A stretch of DNA of 64,000 nucleotides from an uncultured Alphaproteobacteria bacterium (GTDB lineage: Bacteria; Pseudomonadota; Alphaproteobacteria; HIMB59). Of the stretch, positions 43,420 to 53,420 are shown piece after piece. The DNA lies in NCBI GenBank assembly GCA_902613845.1, contig CACMIW010000004.1, positions 1 to 64,000 of the forward strand, written 5' to 3'. Both the position numbers and the translations under genes were made by a program. Within the stretch, counting starts at the first letter, position 1. Every line of letters starts with the position of its first letter. The notes beneath the pieces are model-generated. The model was given only the letters and a program-made list of their open reading frames with translations. It made no database searches and was not told the DNA's origin.

Positions 43420-45141
43420 TCAATGAATATCTTCAAGATGAATTATAGTTTTTTCACTATAAGTATCTTTTTTTACCTTAAAATAGCAATTAAACTCAGA
43501 TTTGTTTGATAAATAATTTTTTAATTCTTTCGAGGAAATATCGAAGAACATGCCCTCACATGAAAAGCCAAGATTATCAGATACTTTTAATTTGGCATGC
43601 TTATCTTTAAAAATTTGTAATATTTCAATTTTAGCATTTTCAATTTTAAATATTGGCTCAGCATTTTGTTGGCCAAAAGGACTTAAACACTCAAGGTCAC
43701 TTAAAAGATTATTATTGATAACATTAACATCAATTAAAGAGTCATAAGACTTTTCATTTAAAATTTCAAGGTTATTCGTCTCTTCAATTAAAAATTTTTT
43801 AAAGTCATTAACATTTTCTTTTTTTAAAGTAAAACCACAGGCTTTATGGTGACCGCCACCTTTAATCAAAATACCTTTTTCTGAAGCTTGCATCATCAAT
43901 AATCCAATATTTTTTTCACCCTGCGATCTACCTGATCCAACAACCAAATCGTTTGATTGAGTCATTACAAAAGATGGACGATTATTAATACGCATTAATC
44001 TTCCAGCTATAATTCCTACAACGCCAATATGCCATTTTTCATCATAGAAAAAATTTATATTTAAATTGTTGTTGATGTTGATATCTATTTCTTTAACAAT
44101 TTTCGATTGAATTTTTTGTCTGTTTTGATTGTGTAGCTCAATAATTTGTGCAAACTGAACAGCTTGGTGCATATTTTCTGAAGATAAAAGATTATAAGCA
44201 AGTAAAGACTCTCCCATTCTTCCTCCAGCATTAATTCTAGGGCCTATAATATATCCGAGATGATATTCTGATATTTTTTGTTTTATCTTCGAAAAATTAA
44301 TAAGAGTTTGTATACCTTTATTGCTATTATCAGAATTAATTAGTCTCAGTCCTTGTTTTACAAGTGTTCGATTTATATTGTTTAAAGGAACTAAATCACA
44401 AATAGTAGCAAGAGAAACAAGATCTAAATATTGTAATACATCTTTTTTTTCAAATATTTCCTCATTATTTAAAAAAACGATAACTAAAAATGATAGAGCT
44501 GTTGCACATAAATCATCAAGATTAGATTTATCCTCCGGTGTTTTAGGATTTATAACAATCGATTTATTAAAATAATGATCACATTCATGATGATCAATTA
44601 CAAGAAGTTCTGCACCTTGGCTGTTAATATACTTCTGTTCATCAAAATTATTGCTACCACAATCTAAAACCAAAATATTCGAGCTAAATTCTAGTAATTT
44701 GTTACAGGCGGGTGTGCTTAATCCATACCCTTCATTTAATCTATTTGGAATATAAACAAAAACCTCAATGTCAAATTGAGTGAGATATTTTTTGAAAATT
44801 GATGCAGCACAGGCTCCATCTACATCATAATCTGAGAATATAGAAATTTTTTTATCATTTTTTATTTTTTTAAAAAATGAAGTTATTTTTTTTAAATTAT
44901 TTAATTTTAAAATTTCATTAAATGATATGTTATCTTTTAATTTCGAATTTAAAAAATTTGGTATTTTACTAACTTTACGATTTATTAATAATTTTGAAAG
45001 ATTAATAGATATATTATTCTTTTGAGCGACTTCAAAAATTAATTCATCATTTAAATCTGAATTTAATGGTCTCCAAATAGTACCGTTAAAACTCTTATTA
45101 GTAGTCAAGTTGTTTGATGTCAAAGTTGTGTTTTCCATCAA
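43420..45141 (-). CDS. recJ: Single-stranded-DNA-specific exonuclease RecJ
   Basis: A 573-residue DHH-family 5'-3' exonuclease for recombination and mismatch repair. Motifs: SDYDVDGACAASIF (motif I), ILVLDCGSNN and VIDHHECD (DHH), then RINAGGRMGES and the DHHA1 segment VVGSGRSQGEKNIGL and GGGHHKACGFTL. The ATG shown overlaps glpX by 44 bases; an in-frame TTG at 45108 would reduce this to 11 bases and still leave the WRPL motif expected near the RecJ N-terminus, so the true start is uncertain. Confidence 0.92.
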   Translation of the reverse strand: MMENTTLTSNNLTTNKSFNGTIWRPLNSDLNDELIFEVAQKNNISINLSKLLINRKVSKIPNFLNSKLKDNISFNEILKLNNLKKITSFFKKIKNDKKISIFSDYDVDGACAASIFKKYLTQFDIEVFVYIPNRLNEGYGLSTPACNKLLEFSSNILVLDCGSNNFDEQKYINSQGAELLVIDHHECDHYFNKSIVINPKTPEDKSNLDDLCATALSFLVIVFLNNEEIFEKKDVLQYLDLVSLATICDLVPLNNINRTLVKQGLRLINSDNSNKGIQTLINFSKIKQKISEYHLGYIIGPRINAGGRMGESLLAYNLLSSENMHQAVQFAQIIELHNQNRQKIQSKIVKEIDININNNLNINFFYDEKWHIGVVGIIAGRLMRINNRPSFVMTQSNDLVVGSGRSQGEKNIGLLMMQASEKGILIKGGGHHKACGFTLKKENVNDFKKFLIEETNNLEILNEKSYDSLIDVNVINNNLLSDLECLSPFGQQNAEPIFKIENAKIEILQIFKDKHAKLKVSDNLGFSCEGMFFDISSKELKNYLSNKSEFNCYFKVKKDTYSEKTIIHLEDIH

Positions 45142-46051
45142 TCTCTCTAATAGTTCCTGTTTTTGAGCGCATCACAATAGAGTGTGTTGTAGCAAAATTC
45201 TTGTTTATGTTAATTCCACGAAGCATTGTACCATCAGTTACACCTGTAGCTGAAAACATAATATCTCCTGCAGCTAGATCGTTTAGCTTATAAATTTTAT
45301 CTAAATTTGTTATGCCAGTTTTTTTTGCTCTATCAGTTTCTTGGTCATTATAAAAAATAAGCTGTCCCTCTAAATATCCTCCAACACATTGTAAAGCGGC
45401 GGCAGCTAGCACACCCTCTGGAGCGCCACCGATACCGTAATACATATCAATGTTACTACTATCTATGACAGAGGAAATGACAGCACTGACATCTCCATCT
45501 CCAATAATTTTTATTCTAGCACCTGCAGATCTTATTATTTCAATATCTTCTTGGTGTCTTTGTCGATCTAAAACACATATTACTAAATCTTCAGTATTAA
45601 TTTTTTTATATTCAGCAAGTGCTTTAATATTTGATCTAAGATCTTGGCTGAGAGATACAACATTTTCATTTTCAACCTTAGCTGAAATTTTTCTCATATA
45701 GACATCTGGTGCATTTAAAAAACCACCCTCTTGAGCCAACGCAATAACAGCCATAGCGTTCTCTCCACCTTTTGCAGTTATTGTAGTGCCCTCTAAAGGA
45801 TCAAGAGCTATATCCACATTAGGGCCACCCTGACCAACTCTCTCACCTATGTAGAGCATGGGTGCTTCATCTCTCTCACCCTCACCTATAACTACTGTCC
45901 CAGATATTGTAAGAGAATTTAGACATTTTCTCATTGCGTCAACTGCAGCCTGATCAGCTGCCTTTTCATCTCCTCTTCCAATATGTTTAGAAGCAGCTAA
46001 TGCCGCAAATTCAGAAACTCGAACTAACTCAATAGCAAGATTTCTATCCAA
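45098..46051 (-). CDS. glpX: Fructose-1,6-bisphosphatase class II
   Basis: A 317-residue GlpX-type phosphatase of gluconeogenesis. Metal-binding and catalytic motifs are GEGERDEAPMLYIGE, DIALDPLEGTT and GGAPEGVLAAAAL. The N-terminal AALAASKHIGRGDEKAADQAAVDAM is characteristic of the class. Overlaps hom by 8 bases and recJ at its end. Confidence 0.95.
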   Translation of the reverse strand: MDRNLAIELVRVSEFAALAASKHIGRGDEKAADQAAVDAMRKCLNSLTISGTVVIGEGERDEAPMLYIGERVGQGGPNVDIALDPLEGTTITAKGGENAMAVIALAQEGGFLNAPDVYMRKISAKVENENVVSLSQDLRSNIKALAEYKKINTEDLVICVLDRQRHQEDIEIIRSAGARIKIIGDGDVSAVISSVIDSSNIDMYYGIGGAPEGVLAAAALQCVGGYLEGQLIFYNDQETDRAKKTGITNLDKIYKLNDLAAGDIMFSATGVTDGTMLRGININKNFATTHSIVMRSKTGTIREIDGKHNFDIKQLDY

Positions 46052-47330
46052 TATTTTCCTCTATCCTGATAACTGATATCTCGTTTTTAATAAAACTTGT
46101 CTTCTTTAAATTATTTACAACTTGAGTGATATTTTTAATTCCAACAGCATCAGATATAATAATTATAGGAACAACTTTTTCATTATTAGTATTCAATTGA
46201 ATTATAGATTTTATGGAAATTGATTTTTGAGAAAATAATTGGGCGATCGATTTAAGAACACCAACTTTATTGAGCACAGACATTCTTAAGTAATATGGTC
46301 TAATTCTTTGAGATTGATTGACAAACTTTGCATTCAACATTTGTGAGTATTTTTTTATAAAAATACCTTTAATAGAAGAATAATTAATAAATCTCTTTAT
46401 ATCTGAGATAATAGAAGTAGCTGTTGGGTAACCTCCTGCTCCTTTGCCAACTAAGCTAGTTTTTAAAAAATTCTCACCTTCTAAAGTAATAACGTTTTCT
46501 TCAAAATTAGTTTTTGCAATCAAACTTGACTCTGGCACAAAACAAGGTGCTACAGATGAAAAAAACTTATCTTTATATCTCTCTGTTAAAGAGACAAGTT
46601 TTAATTTATAACCAAGGTTAAGACCTTGTTCTAAATCTATTAGCTTAATATTTTCAATTCCATCGTAGTGCATATCAGAAAATTTAAACTTTTTTCCAAA
46701 AGATATATTTGAGAGTAAAACAAGTTTGTGCATAGCATCTTTTCCAGATAAATCAGCACTAGAGTCTTGTTCAGCAAATCCATTTTTAATAGCTTGATCT
46801 AATGTTTCTTTGAAACTGATCTTGTTTTTATACATTTTTGAAATGATATAGTTAGTTGTACCATTAAAAATTCCATAAATTGAATTAACCTTTGAGGGGT
46901 GAATACTATTCTCTAAAGTTCTTATTACTGGCACAGCGCCCAATACAGCAGCCTCAAAACCTAAAAATAAATTCGACTTATCAAAGCCCTCAAAAAACAA
47001 ATTAGACTTTTCTGCTAATTGAGCCTTATTAGCAGTAATAAGAGATATTTTATTTTTTAAACAAAATTTATATAGATCATTTATGTACTTCCCTGTACCT
47101 CCAATAGTTTCAATTATTAAGTCAGGTTTAAATTCGATTAAGCTCTTATAATCGCCTACCCATTTGTATTTACTAATATTGATTATTCTTTTCTTTTTCT
47201 TATTTTTTGCGCCAATAGCTACTATTTCACATTTAGTATCATCTAAAATATATGAATTTTTTTCTAATAGCTTTACAACATGAGAGCCTACGACCCCTAA
47301 ACCTAAAACTGCTATTTTAATCTTGTTCAT
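46044..47330 (-). CDS. hom: Homoserine dehydrogenase
   Basis: A 428-residue NAD(P)-dependent enzyme that reduces aspartate semialdehyde to homoserine, leading to threonine and methionine. The Rossmann motif is AVLGLGVVGSHV, followed by GIFNGTTNYI and the catalytic region GFAEQDSSADLSGKDAMHK. A C-terminal ACT domain (LRMSVLNKVGVLKSIAQLFS) would give feedback control. It connects to BHMT, since homocysteine derives from homoserine. Overlaps the upstream small ORF by 14 bases. Confidence 0.94.
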   Translation of the reverse strand: MNKIKIAVLGLGVVGSHVVKLLEKNSYILDDTKCEIVAIGAKNKKKKRIINISKYKWVGDYKSLIEFKPDLIIETIGGTGKYINDLYKFCLKNKISLITANKAQLAEKSNLFFEGFDKSNLFLGFEAAVLGAVPVIRTLENSIHPSKVNSIYGIFNGTTNYIISKMYKNKISFKETLDQAIKNGFAEQDSSADLSGKDAMHKLVLLSNISFGKKFKFSDMHYDGIENIKLIDLEQGLNLGYKLKLVSLTERYKDKFFSSVAPCFVPESSLIAKTNFEENVITLEGENFLKTSLVGKGAGGYPTATSIISDIKRFINYSSIKGIFIKKYSQMLNAKFVNQSQRIRPYYLRMSVLNKVGVLKSIAQLFSQKSISIKSIIQLNTNNEKVVPIIIISDAVGIKNITQVVNNLKKTSFIKNEISVIRIEENIG

Positions 47331-47538
47331 TTTGAGATTTTAAAATTTGTTCTTTTCTAATACTACTCTTTTCGTTGAATTCCTCTAATTCTTTTTTCTT
47401 TTCCATCAAATTTTTATCAAAATTTTGGAATGATCTTTCGCAAGAAATTGTAATTATTGATAGTGAAATGACAGAAAAAATAAATAAAAAATTATCTTTT
47501 AGAGAACTGAAAACTTCGTCTAGCTTTTTGCCTACCAT
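47317..47538 (-). CDS. Small single-pass membrane or lipoprotein-like protein
   Basis: A 73-residue protein I do not recognise. A basic N-terminus is followed by one hydrophobic helix ([17 protein letters not shown]) ending at a Cys (TISC), which could be a lipobox, and then a charged coiled-coil-prone tail ([14 protein letters not shown]). It overlaps rpsI by 47 bases and hom by 14, consistent with being translated within that operon. The long overlap with rpsI makes the exact start doubtful. Confidence 0.5.
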   Translation of the reverse strand: MVGKKLDEVFSSLKDNFLFIFSVISLSIITISCERSFQNFDKNLMEKKKELEEFNEKSSIRKEQILKSQNEQD

Positions 47539-47881
47539 ACTTTTTTCGTTCTACTGTTCTAGAGTCTCTTGTTAAAAACCCATTTTTCTTTAAAACATCT
47601 TTGGTGTTTGGATCTATTTTTGTTAAAGCTCTGCTAAGTCCATGTTTGATAGCTCCAGCTTGACCAGATAAACCTCCACCTAATACTGTAATTTTAAGAT
47701 CCACAGAGTCTGATTTTTTTGCAACCTCTAATGGTTGGTTAATTATCATTCTTAGTGCTTTGTCAGGAAAATAATCATCAATATTTTTTTTATTAATTGT
47801 TATATTTCCTGTTCCATTAGAAACCCAAACTCTTGCAATAGACTCTTTACGTCTTCCGGTACTATAGACTTGATCAGGCAT
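47492..47881 (-). CDS. rpsI: 30S ribosomal protein S9
   Basis: A 129-residue S9/uS9. The start [14 protein letters not shown], the central [19 protein letters not shown] and the tail ending in [11 protein letters not shown] are standard, with the terminal Arg that contacts P-site tRNA. Follows rplM with an 8-base overlap. Confidence 0.97.
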   Translation of the reverse strand: MPDQVYSTGRRKESIARVWVSNGTGNITINKKNIDDYFPDKALRMIINQPLEVAKKSDSVDLKITVLGGGLSGQAGAIKHGLSRALTKIDPNTKDVLKKNGFLTRDSRTVERKKYGRQKARRSFQFSKR

Positions 47882-48341
47882 TTACTATATTCTTCCTATT
47901 AATAGACTTAAAATTTAGGTTTTTTGGATTTTGAGACTCATGTGGATGATTAGCATCTCTATAAAGTTTTATATTATTTTTCATAAGGTCTCTAAATAAA
48001 GGAGAGTTTGGAAGCATTCCTTTTATTGCTTTTTTAATAATATCATCAGATTTATTATTTTCTTTTAATTTGTCAGGTGTAGTTTCTTTAATCCCACCAG
48101 GGTGACCAGTGTGTTTGTAATATTTTTTGTCAGTGTTTTTATTACCTGAAAATTTTACTTTATCTGTGTTAATAATAATCACACCATCTCCGACTGGTAA
48201 GTTAGGGGAATATTGTGGTTTGTTTTTACCTTTAAGAATTAAACTTACCCTTGAAGCAAGCCTTCCAACAGAGATATCGGTGGCATCTAGCAAATGCCAT
48301 GCTTTTTGAAATTCAGATTTTTTTAAAGTAGTAGTTTTCAC
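47874..48341 (-). CDS. rplM: 50S ribosomal protein L13
   Basis: A 155-residue L13/uL13 with [16 protein letters not shown] near the start and the [15 protein letters not shown] and [11 protein letters not shown] segments. Length is close to the family norm. First gene of the rplM-rpsI pair; 105 bases separate it from tRNA-Pro upstream and should contain its promoter. Confidence 0.96.
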   Translation of the reverse strand: MKTTTLKKSEFQKAWHLLDATDISVGRLASRVSLILKGKNKPQYSPNLPVGDGVIIINTDKVKFSGNKNTDKKYYKHTGHPGGIKETTPDKLKENNKSDDIIKKAIKGMLPNSPLFRDLMKNNIKLYRDANHPHESQNPKNLNFKSINRKNIVNA

Positions 48342-48446
48342 GATAGAGGGAATATAAGTAAAATCGTTAAAAAAGCAAGGATTATAGATAAAATTTTCCT
48401 CATAAATTGATAATAAACATAATTTTTAACATTATTCTCATTTTTT

Positions 48447-48523
48447 TGGTCGGGGGTACTGGACTTGAACCAGCGACCTCGCGCCCCCCAGACGCGCACT
48501 CTACCAGACTGAGCTAACCCCCG
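48447..48523 (-). tRNA. tRNA-Pro(GGG)
   Basis: A complete 77-base cloverleaf. Acceptor CGGGGGT pairs with ACCCCCG, the anticodon stem CGCGT/GCGCG encloses loop CTGGGGG (anticodon GGG), and the T-arm reads GCTGGTTCAAGTCCAGT. A73 and CCA are encoded. Its 5' end lies one base after the merR stop codon, so it is probably cut from the merR transcript. Confidence 0.95.
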
Positions 48524-48524
48524 A

Positions 48525-48833
48525 TTACCTTGACTTTTTTAATAGTCCCAATAAATCCTTTAAGTCTGAGAGGATTTTATCATCTAACGATTTCATTTTA
48601 AGCTTTGATTTTGATAAATAATCGTTGACCCCATCAAGTGTCAATTTTTGAACATCAAGTAAGTATTTTATTTTTTTTAGGAGAAGCAAATTTTCATAAT
48701 CATATAATCTATGTCCAGATTGAGTTCTGATAACTTTAAGTTTTTTTATTCTACTCTCCCAAAATCTAATTGTATGTTTCTGTTCTCCCACTAAATGAGA
48801 TACATCGTCAATATTGTAAAAATTTTTGTTCAT
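48525..48833 (-). CDS. MerR-family DNA-binding protein
   Basis: A 102-residue protein with an N-terminal MerR-type winged helix (YNIDDVSHLVGEQKHTIRFWESRI, then QSGHRLYDYENLLLLKKIKYLL) and a short tail. In Alphaproteobacteria a MerR gene like this follows ihfA. There are no Cys residues, so it is not a metal sensor of the classic kind. Overlaps ihfA by 4 bases. Confidence 0.88.
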   Translation of the reverse strand: MNKNFYNIDDVSHLVGEQKHTIRFWESRIKKLKVIRTQSGHRLYDYENLLLLKKIKYLLDVQKLTLDGVNDYLSKSKLKMKSLDDKILSDLKDLLGLLKKSR

Positions 48834-49105
48834 AAGACTAATTTATTTGATTTTTTAAAACTTATAACTTTTCTTGATTTTATTAAATACTCCTCTTTAG
48901 TTTTTGGATTTCTACCTATTCTCTCATTTTTTTTTTTTATTTTAAATGAACCAATATTACTTATTGATGAATCAGAAATAATCATCTCATTGCTCCAAAT
49001 TTCAAGAATTTTATCAATTTTTTTGTAAACCGTGGAATATGCTATTCCAAATTCAATAGATATTTGTTTAGCAATACTCTCTCTGGTTACTTTATCTTGA
49101 GACAT
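48830..49105 (-). CDS. ihfA: Integration host factor alpha subunit (HU/IHF family)
   Basis: A DNA-bending protein of about 91 residues. The arm region NIGSFKIKKKNERIGRNPKTKE shows the GRNP motif, whose Pro inserts between base pairs. I chose the ATG at 49105 (MSQDKVTRE), which overlaps plsX by 14 bases; an ATG at 49120 would add five residues. Position between plsX and merR supports IhfA over HU. Confidence 0.87.
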   Translation of the reverse strand: MSQDKVTRESIAKQISIEFGIAYSTVYKKIDKILEIWSNEMIISDSSISNIGSFKIKKKNERIGRNPKTKEEYLIKSRKVISFKKSNKLVL

Positions 49106-50096
49106 TTTTCTTAATCTCATTTAATAAATCATTGTCAATACATTTTACACCAAACTCTATAGCATTCGCGAATGCATGGGAGTCAGCATTCCCGTGACTT
49201 TTAATTACAATACCATTTACACCTATAAACATACCACCATTGTAATTTCTAGGATCAATTAAATTTTTAAAGTCTTTGAAATTTTTTTTTAAGAGTAAAG
49301 ATAGTATTTTTGAGAAAGAGGTTGAGGTTAGACTTTTTTTTAAAGAGTCAGTTATGAATTTAGATACACCCTCGGCCGTTTTCAACGCAATATTTCCAGA
49401 AAATCCATCTGTGACAATAACATGATTATTTGTTGAGGTAATCTCATCAGCTTCTACAAATCCTTGATAATTTATTCTTTTATCACTCTTCATTAATTCA
49501 TGTGTCTCTTGAATCAAATTATTGCCTTTGAGCTCTTCTGATCCAATATTTAAAAGTGCCACTTTGGTATTAATTTGTGGATAGAGAACTTTGTAATAAG
49601 TACTTCCCATAACAGCAAAATCTAAAAGATTTTCTGAGTTACACTCAGCATTTGCACCTAAATCTAAAAAACATACCGGATGTTTCTCTGAAGGAAAAAA
49701 TGAGGCAATTGCAGGTCTTGTAATATTTTCAATGGTCCTGAGATATACAGTTGAGTAAGCCATCATTGCGCCAGTGTTTCCTGCAGAAATAGTTATTTGA
49801 TTTTTATTTTCTTTTAAATTTAAAATGGCATTTGACATAGAACTATTTCGATTATCCTTTTTTAAAGCATCGCTTGGTTTCATATCTGGAGAAATAAAAT
49901 TTTCAGATTGTGTCCATTTAGAGTTATTAAATAGCTTTGAAAATGAAGATTCAAATTTCTCAAAAATATGTCTATCGGAATGTAAATTGAATTTAATAGA
50001 TGAATTTTTTGTTTGGGCTATTAATGCCCCTTCTAGAACTGATTGTGGGGCAAAGTCTCCTCCGTGTAAGTCAAGATTAATTATATATCTACTCAT
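49092..50096 (-). CDS. plsX: Phosphate acyltransferase PlsX
   Basis: A 334-residue enzyme that makes acyl-phosphate from acyl-ACP for phospholipid synthesis. The start INLDLHGGDFAPQSVLEGAL (usual: DAMGGDxxP), the SAGNTGAMMA motif and FLDLGANAEC plus GFSGNIALKTAEGV are all diagnostic. Note LHGGD in place of AMGGD. fabH, which commonly lies next in this gene order, is absent here. Divergent from bamE across 49 bases. Confidence 0.92.
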   Translation of the reverse strand: MSRYIINLDLHGGDFAPQSVLEGALIAQTKNSSIKFNLHSDRHIFEKFESSFSKLFNNSKWTQSENFISPDMKPSDALKKDNRNSSMSNAILNLKENKNQITISAGNTGAMMAYSTVYLRTIENITRPAIASFFPSEKHPVCFLDLGANAECNSENLLDFAVMGSTYYKVLYPQINTKVALLNIGSEELKGNNLIQETHELMKSDKRINYQGFVEADEITSTNNHVIVTDGFSGNIALKTAEGVSKFITDSLKKSLTSTSFSKILSLLLKKNFKDFKNLIDPRNYNGGMFIGVNGIVIKSHGNADSHAFANAIEFGVKCIDNDLLNEIKKNVSR

Positions 50097-50145
50097 TAAT
50101 GTTTATTATTGCTTTAAGGAAACTTATACCTTATTTGTTTTTATT

Positions 50146-50478
50146 GTGAATATTTTAAAAATACCTCTTATTTTTATGGCCTTATTAAGCTCAATAATTT
50201 TATTTTCCTGTTCTAAAGACACATATTTTTCTGGTATTTCAGAAGCTAGTTTTAATGAAATTAAAGAAAATTATCAAAATATTAATTACTCAAAAGAAGA
50301 TTTGATAGCAATCATTGGACCTCCTTTAATAAAAGAAAAATCAAATAATTTGTGGATTTATAGAACAGATAAAAAAACAGGAATTGCTGCTTTTAAAAAA
50401 ACGGTCTACAACAAGACCTTAAAATTTAAATTTGAAGATAATATTTTAAGGTCTGTTGAAGAAATCAACTTAAATTAA
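50146..50478 (+). CDS. bamE: Outer-membrane assembly lipoprotein BamE (SmpA/OmlA)
   Basis: A lipoprotein of about 110 residues. From the GTG at 50146 a basic N-terminus leads to a hydrophobic stretch ending in the lipobox LFSC. The BamE fold follows: [13 protein letters not shown] with the conserved G-PP turn, then a tail of beta strands. I rejected the ATG at 50176 because it leaves no charged n-region, and longer upstream extensions because they run through plsX. BamE next to plsX is a known alphaproteobacterial arrangement. Overlaps convergent hppA by 4 bases. Confidence 0.82.
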   Translation: MNILKIPLIFMALLSSIILFSCSKDTYFSGISEASFNEIKENYQNINYSKEDLIAIIGPPLIKEKSNNLWIYRTDKKTGIAAFKKTVYNKTLKFKFEDNILRSVEEINLN

Positions 50479-52598
50479 ATAATATTTAAATGCACAACTA
50501 TTGATAGTAAGAGTATAGAAACTATATTTGTAATTTTTATCATTGGGTTAACAGCCGGACCAGCTGTATCCTTATAAGGGTCGCCAACAGTATCTCCTGT
50601 AACAGAGGCTTTATGAGTTTCACTGCCTTTCCCTCCTAAATTACCATCTTCAATATATTTTTTTGCATTATCCCATGCACCACCACCTGCAGTCATCGAG
50701 ATAGCTACAAAGAAACCAGTGATTATAACTCCTATTAAAAGAGCTCCAAGTGCTTGAAAGGCGGTATTGACACTACCTGTAAGGGAATAAACGCCGAAGA
50801 AAATAATAACTGGTGAAAGTACTGGCAATAAAGAAGGAATGATCATCTCTTTAATGGCTGCTTTTGTAAGTATATCAACACACTTGCCATAGTCAGGTTT
50901 TTCTTTTCCAGACATTATGCCTTTTTTTTCTTTAAACTGTTGTCTGACCTCTAAAACAACTGAACCTGCTGCTCTTCCTACTGCAGTCATGCTTAAAGCG
51001 CTAAATAAAAAAGGTAATAATCCCCCTAAAAGTAAACCAATTATCACATAAGGTTCTGATAAATCAAAAGATACATTGAAAGCATTGTTACCTGTCTCTT
51101 GATTAAAGAATTTTAGGTCTTCAGTGTAAGCAGCAAATAAAACTAATGCACCCAATCCAGCCGATCCAATAGCGTAGCCTTTGGTAACAGCTTTTGTAGT
51201 ATTTCCTACTGCATCTAAAGCATCTGTTCTTTCTCTTACTCTCTTATTCAGACCTGACATCTCTGCAATACCGCCTGCATTATCTGTAACGGGTCCGTAT
51301 GCGTCTAAAGCAACTACCATTCCGGCAAGGGCCAACATAGAAGTCACTGCGATTGCGATACCAAAGAGTCCAGCAGTTGAAAAAGTTAGACCTATTCCAG
51401 CACAGATAATTAGAACAGGTATAGCTGTGGATTCCATCCCCATGGCAAGTCCTTGAATGATATTAGTAGCGTGACCAGTTTGGGATGCTTCAGCAACACT
51501 TTTTACTGGTCTATACTCGGTGCTTGTGTAATATTCTGTGATAAAAACAAGTGCCAAAGTAATTACTAATCCGTAAACAGCACAAAGGAATAAATCCATT
51601 CCGTTGTACCATTTGTTTCCTAATTGGAAAAATTGATCAAAGCCAATTGAATATTGAGTTATGAGTGCAAATAAAATTACTGAAATAAATAAAGTCATGA
51701 AAAACCCTTTGTACAATGCTCCCATAATTGAAGATTTAGGTGTAGAGATTGATACAAACTTTGAACCAATAATAGATGCTAATATACTAGAGCCCGCGAT
51801 TAATAATGGATAAATGGTTAGTTCGCTAACAGTTCCTTGAAAGATAATAGCTAAAACCATTGTTGCTACAATTGAAACAACATAAGTTTCAAATAAGTCT
51901 GCAGCCATACCTGCACAATCCCCAACATTATCTCCTACGTTATCTGCTATCACAGCTGGATTTCTTGGGTCATCCTCAGGAATATTTTTTTCTACTTTCC
52001 CAACTAAATCAGCTCCAACGTCTGCACCTTTTGTAAAAATTCCTCCACCAAGTCTTGCAAATATGGAAATTAATGAAGATCCAAAACCAAGAGCGACTAA
52101 AGGTTCTATAAGCTCTCTTCCTGTTCTTTCAAATCCAAAATATAGAATCATAAAATACCCTGCAATACCTGCTAAAGCCAGACCAACAACCAACAATCCT
52201 GTGACTGCTCCAGCGTTGAAAGCAACATAAAGACCTTTTTTTAAAGAGGAACTTGCAGCTTGAGCTGTTATTACATTTGCTCTTACTGAGACGTTCATAC
52301 CGATATATCCAGCAAGGCCTGATAAAACTGCGCCAATCAGAAAACCTACAGGAACATCATAGATATGTTTGAATGGTATTAAAAAGAATGCAAAGAATAT
52401 TACAATACCAACAATTGCTATGGTTGTGTATTGACGGTTAAGGTAAGCTTTAGCTCCCTCTTGAATAGCATTAGAAATTGTTACCATTCTTTTAGTGCCT
52501 TTAGGTAAACTTAGAATTTTATTAGTTGTAAATATTCCGAAAGCAATAGCTGCTATTGCAGCAAATATTACTATTTGCAAGAACTGTATTTGAGACAT
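50475..52598 (-). CDS. hppA: Membrane-bound proton-translocating pyrophosphatase (K+-independent)
   Basis: A 707-residue polytopic enzyme of about 16 helices that pumps protons by hydrolysing pyrophosphate. The active-site stretches [20 protein letters not shown] and [13 protein letters not shown] are intact. K469 in [14 protein letters not shown], with T472, is the signature of the potassium-independent class. The C-terminal [20 protein letters not shown] region is also typical. It conserves energy from the pyrophosphate released by biosynthesis, an advantage in oligotrophs. Confidence 0.96.
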   Translation of the reverse strand: MSQIQFLQIVIFAAIAAIAFGIFTTNKILSLPKGTKRMVTISNAIQEGAKAYLNRQYTTIAIVGIVIFFAFFLIPFKHIYDVPVGFLIGAVLSGLAGYIGMNVSVRANVITAQAASSSLKKGLYVAFNAGAVTGLLVVGLALAGIAGYFMILYFGFERTGRELIEPLVALGFGSSLISIFARLGGGIFTKGADVGADLVGKVEKNIPEDDPRNPAVIADNVGDNVGDCAGMAADLFETYVVSIVATMVLAIIFQGTVSELTIYPLLIAGSSILASIIGSKFVSISTPKSSIMGALYKGFFMTLFISVILFALITQYSIGFDQFFQLGNKWYNGMDLFLCAVYGLVITLALVFITEYYTSTEYRPVKSVAEASQTGHATNIIQGLAMGMESTAIPVLIICAGIGLTFSTAGLFGIAIAVTSMLALAGMVVALDAYGPVTDNAGGIAEMSGLNKRVRERTDALDAVGNTTKAVTKGYAIGSAGLGALVLFAAYTEDLKFFNQETGNNAFNVSFDLSEPYVIIGLLLGGLLPFLFSALSMTAVGRAAGSVVLEVRQQFKEKKGIMSGKEKPDYGKCVDILTKAAIKEMIIPSLLPVLSPVIIFFGVYSLTGSVNTAFQALGALLIGVIITGFFVAISMTAGGGAWDNAKKYIEDGNLGGKGSETHKASVTGDTVGDPYKDTAGPAVNPMIKITNIVSILLLSIVVHLNII

Positions 52599-52629
52599 GG
52601 TAAGTTGTTAATCTATTTTAATTTTATTT

Positions 52630-53016
52630 TCAAGGTGCTTTTTTAGAGGCATCATCTAACAAATAATTGAAGTATTTTACCTCTTCTTGGGTGAGAAAAT
52701 CCTTAGAAAGCTTGATATATTCGCTCATTAATATCTTTTTTTTCTTTTTATTTAAAAGATACTCAGAGCAAAAGGCGTAAAGAAGGAAAACTGTTATTTT
52801 GTTAGTTTTTTCAATAATTTTAGAATCTATTAATCCTTTAATTTTTTCTAAATTAGAATTAAAGCTCTCATTTAATGACAGTAATTTTTTTTTGTTAAAA
52901 GGCCTTTTTTTTATGTTTTGTTTTATAAATTCATCTAACTCAAAGTCAGTTGAATAATTTCTTTGAAATATAAACTGAAAGAAAAATAATCTCGTGTTTT
53001 TATTTAAATTAAGCAT
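52630..53016 (-). CDS. nusB: Transcription antitermination factor NusB
   Basis: A 128-residue all-helical protein. RLFFFQFIFQRNY near the N-terminus and SEYIKLSKDFLTQEEVKYFNYLLD near the C-terminus are typical of NusB, although the sequence has drifted. It directly follows ribH (13-base overlap), the usual arrangement. It works with NusE on rRNA antitermination. Confidence 0.8.
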   Translation of the reverse strand: MLNLNKNTRLFFFQFIFQRNYSTDFELDEFIKQNIKKRPFNKKKLLSLNESFNSNLEKIKGLIDSKIIEKTNKITVFLLYAFCSEYLLNKKKKKILMSEYIKLSKDFLTQEEVKYFNYLLDDASKKAP

Positions 53017-53420
53017 TCAATCATTTTAACCATAGCATTAGCAGCCTCTGTCCCTTTATTTTTTGATTTAGACCTTTTTATTGCTTGGGATTTGCTATAG
53101 GCATTTATTATACCATTAGATATGAGTGTATTTTTATTTTGACTTACGATATCTAAAAGTGCTTTTCCGACAGAGTCAGATATAACTTCAAAATGATATG
53201 TTTCACCCTTTATAACACAACCTAGAGCAATAAATAAATTGTAATTGTTTGGTTTAATTTTCCATTTTATCATTTGAGGAATCTCATAAACACCAGGAAC
53301 AGTTAAAATTTCATATTTAAGTTTACGCTGTTCTAAAGTCTCAATACAGGATTGTATTAATGGATTAGTTATTTCTTTGTAATAATTAGCAACTACTATT
53401 TTAATTTTTAATTTTTTCAT
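53004..53420 (-). CDS. ribH: 6,7-dimethyl-8-ribityllumazine synthase
   Basis: A 138-residue subunit of the lumazine synthase shell. VPGVYEIPQMIKWK, ALGCVIKGETYHFEVISDSVGKALLD and the AANAMVKMIE ending are diagnostic; the active-site His lies in ETYHFE. Catalyses the penultimate step of riboflavin synthesis. Overlaps ribBA by 4 bases. Confidence 0.95.
   Translation of the reverse strand: MKKLKIKIVVANYYKEITNPLIQSCIETLEQRKLKYEILTVPGVYEIPQMIKWKIKPNNYNLFIALGCVIKGETYHFEVISDSVGKALLDIVSQNKNTLISNGIINAYSKSQAIKRSKSKNKGTEAANAMVKMIECLI

Noticed and set aside
49825-50145. Upstream extension of the bamE reading frame
   Set aside because: It runs antisense through plsX and is not needed; the lipoprotein signal begins at GTG 50146.
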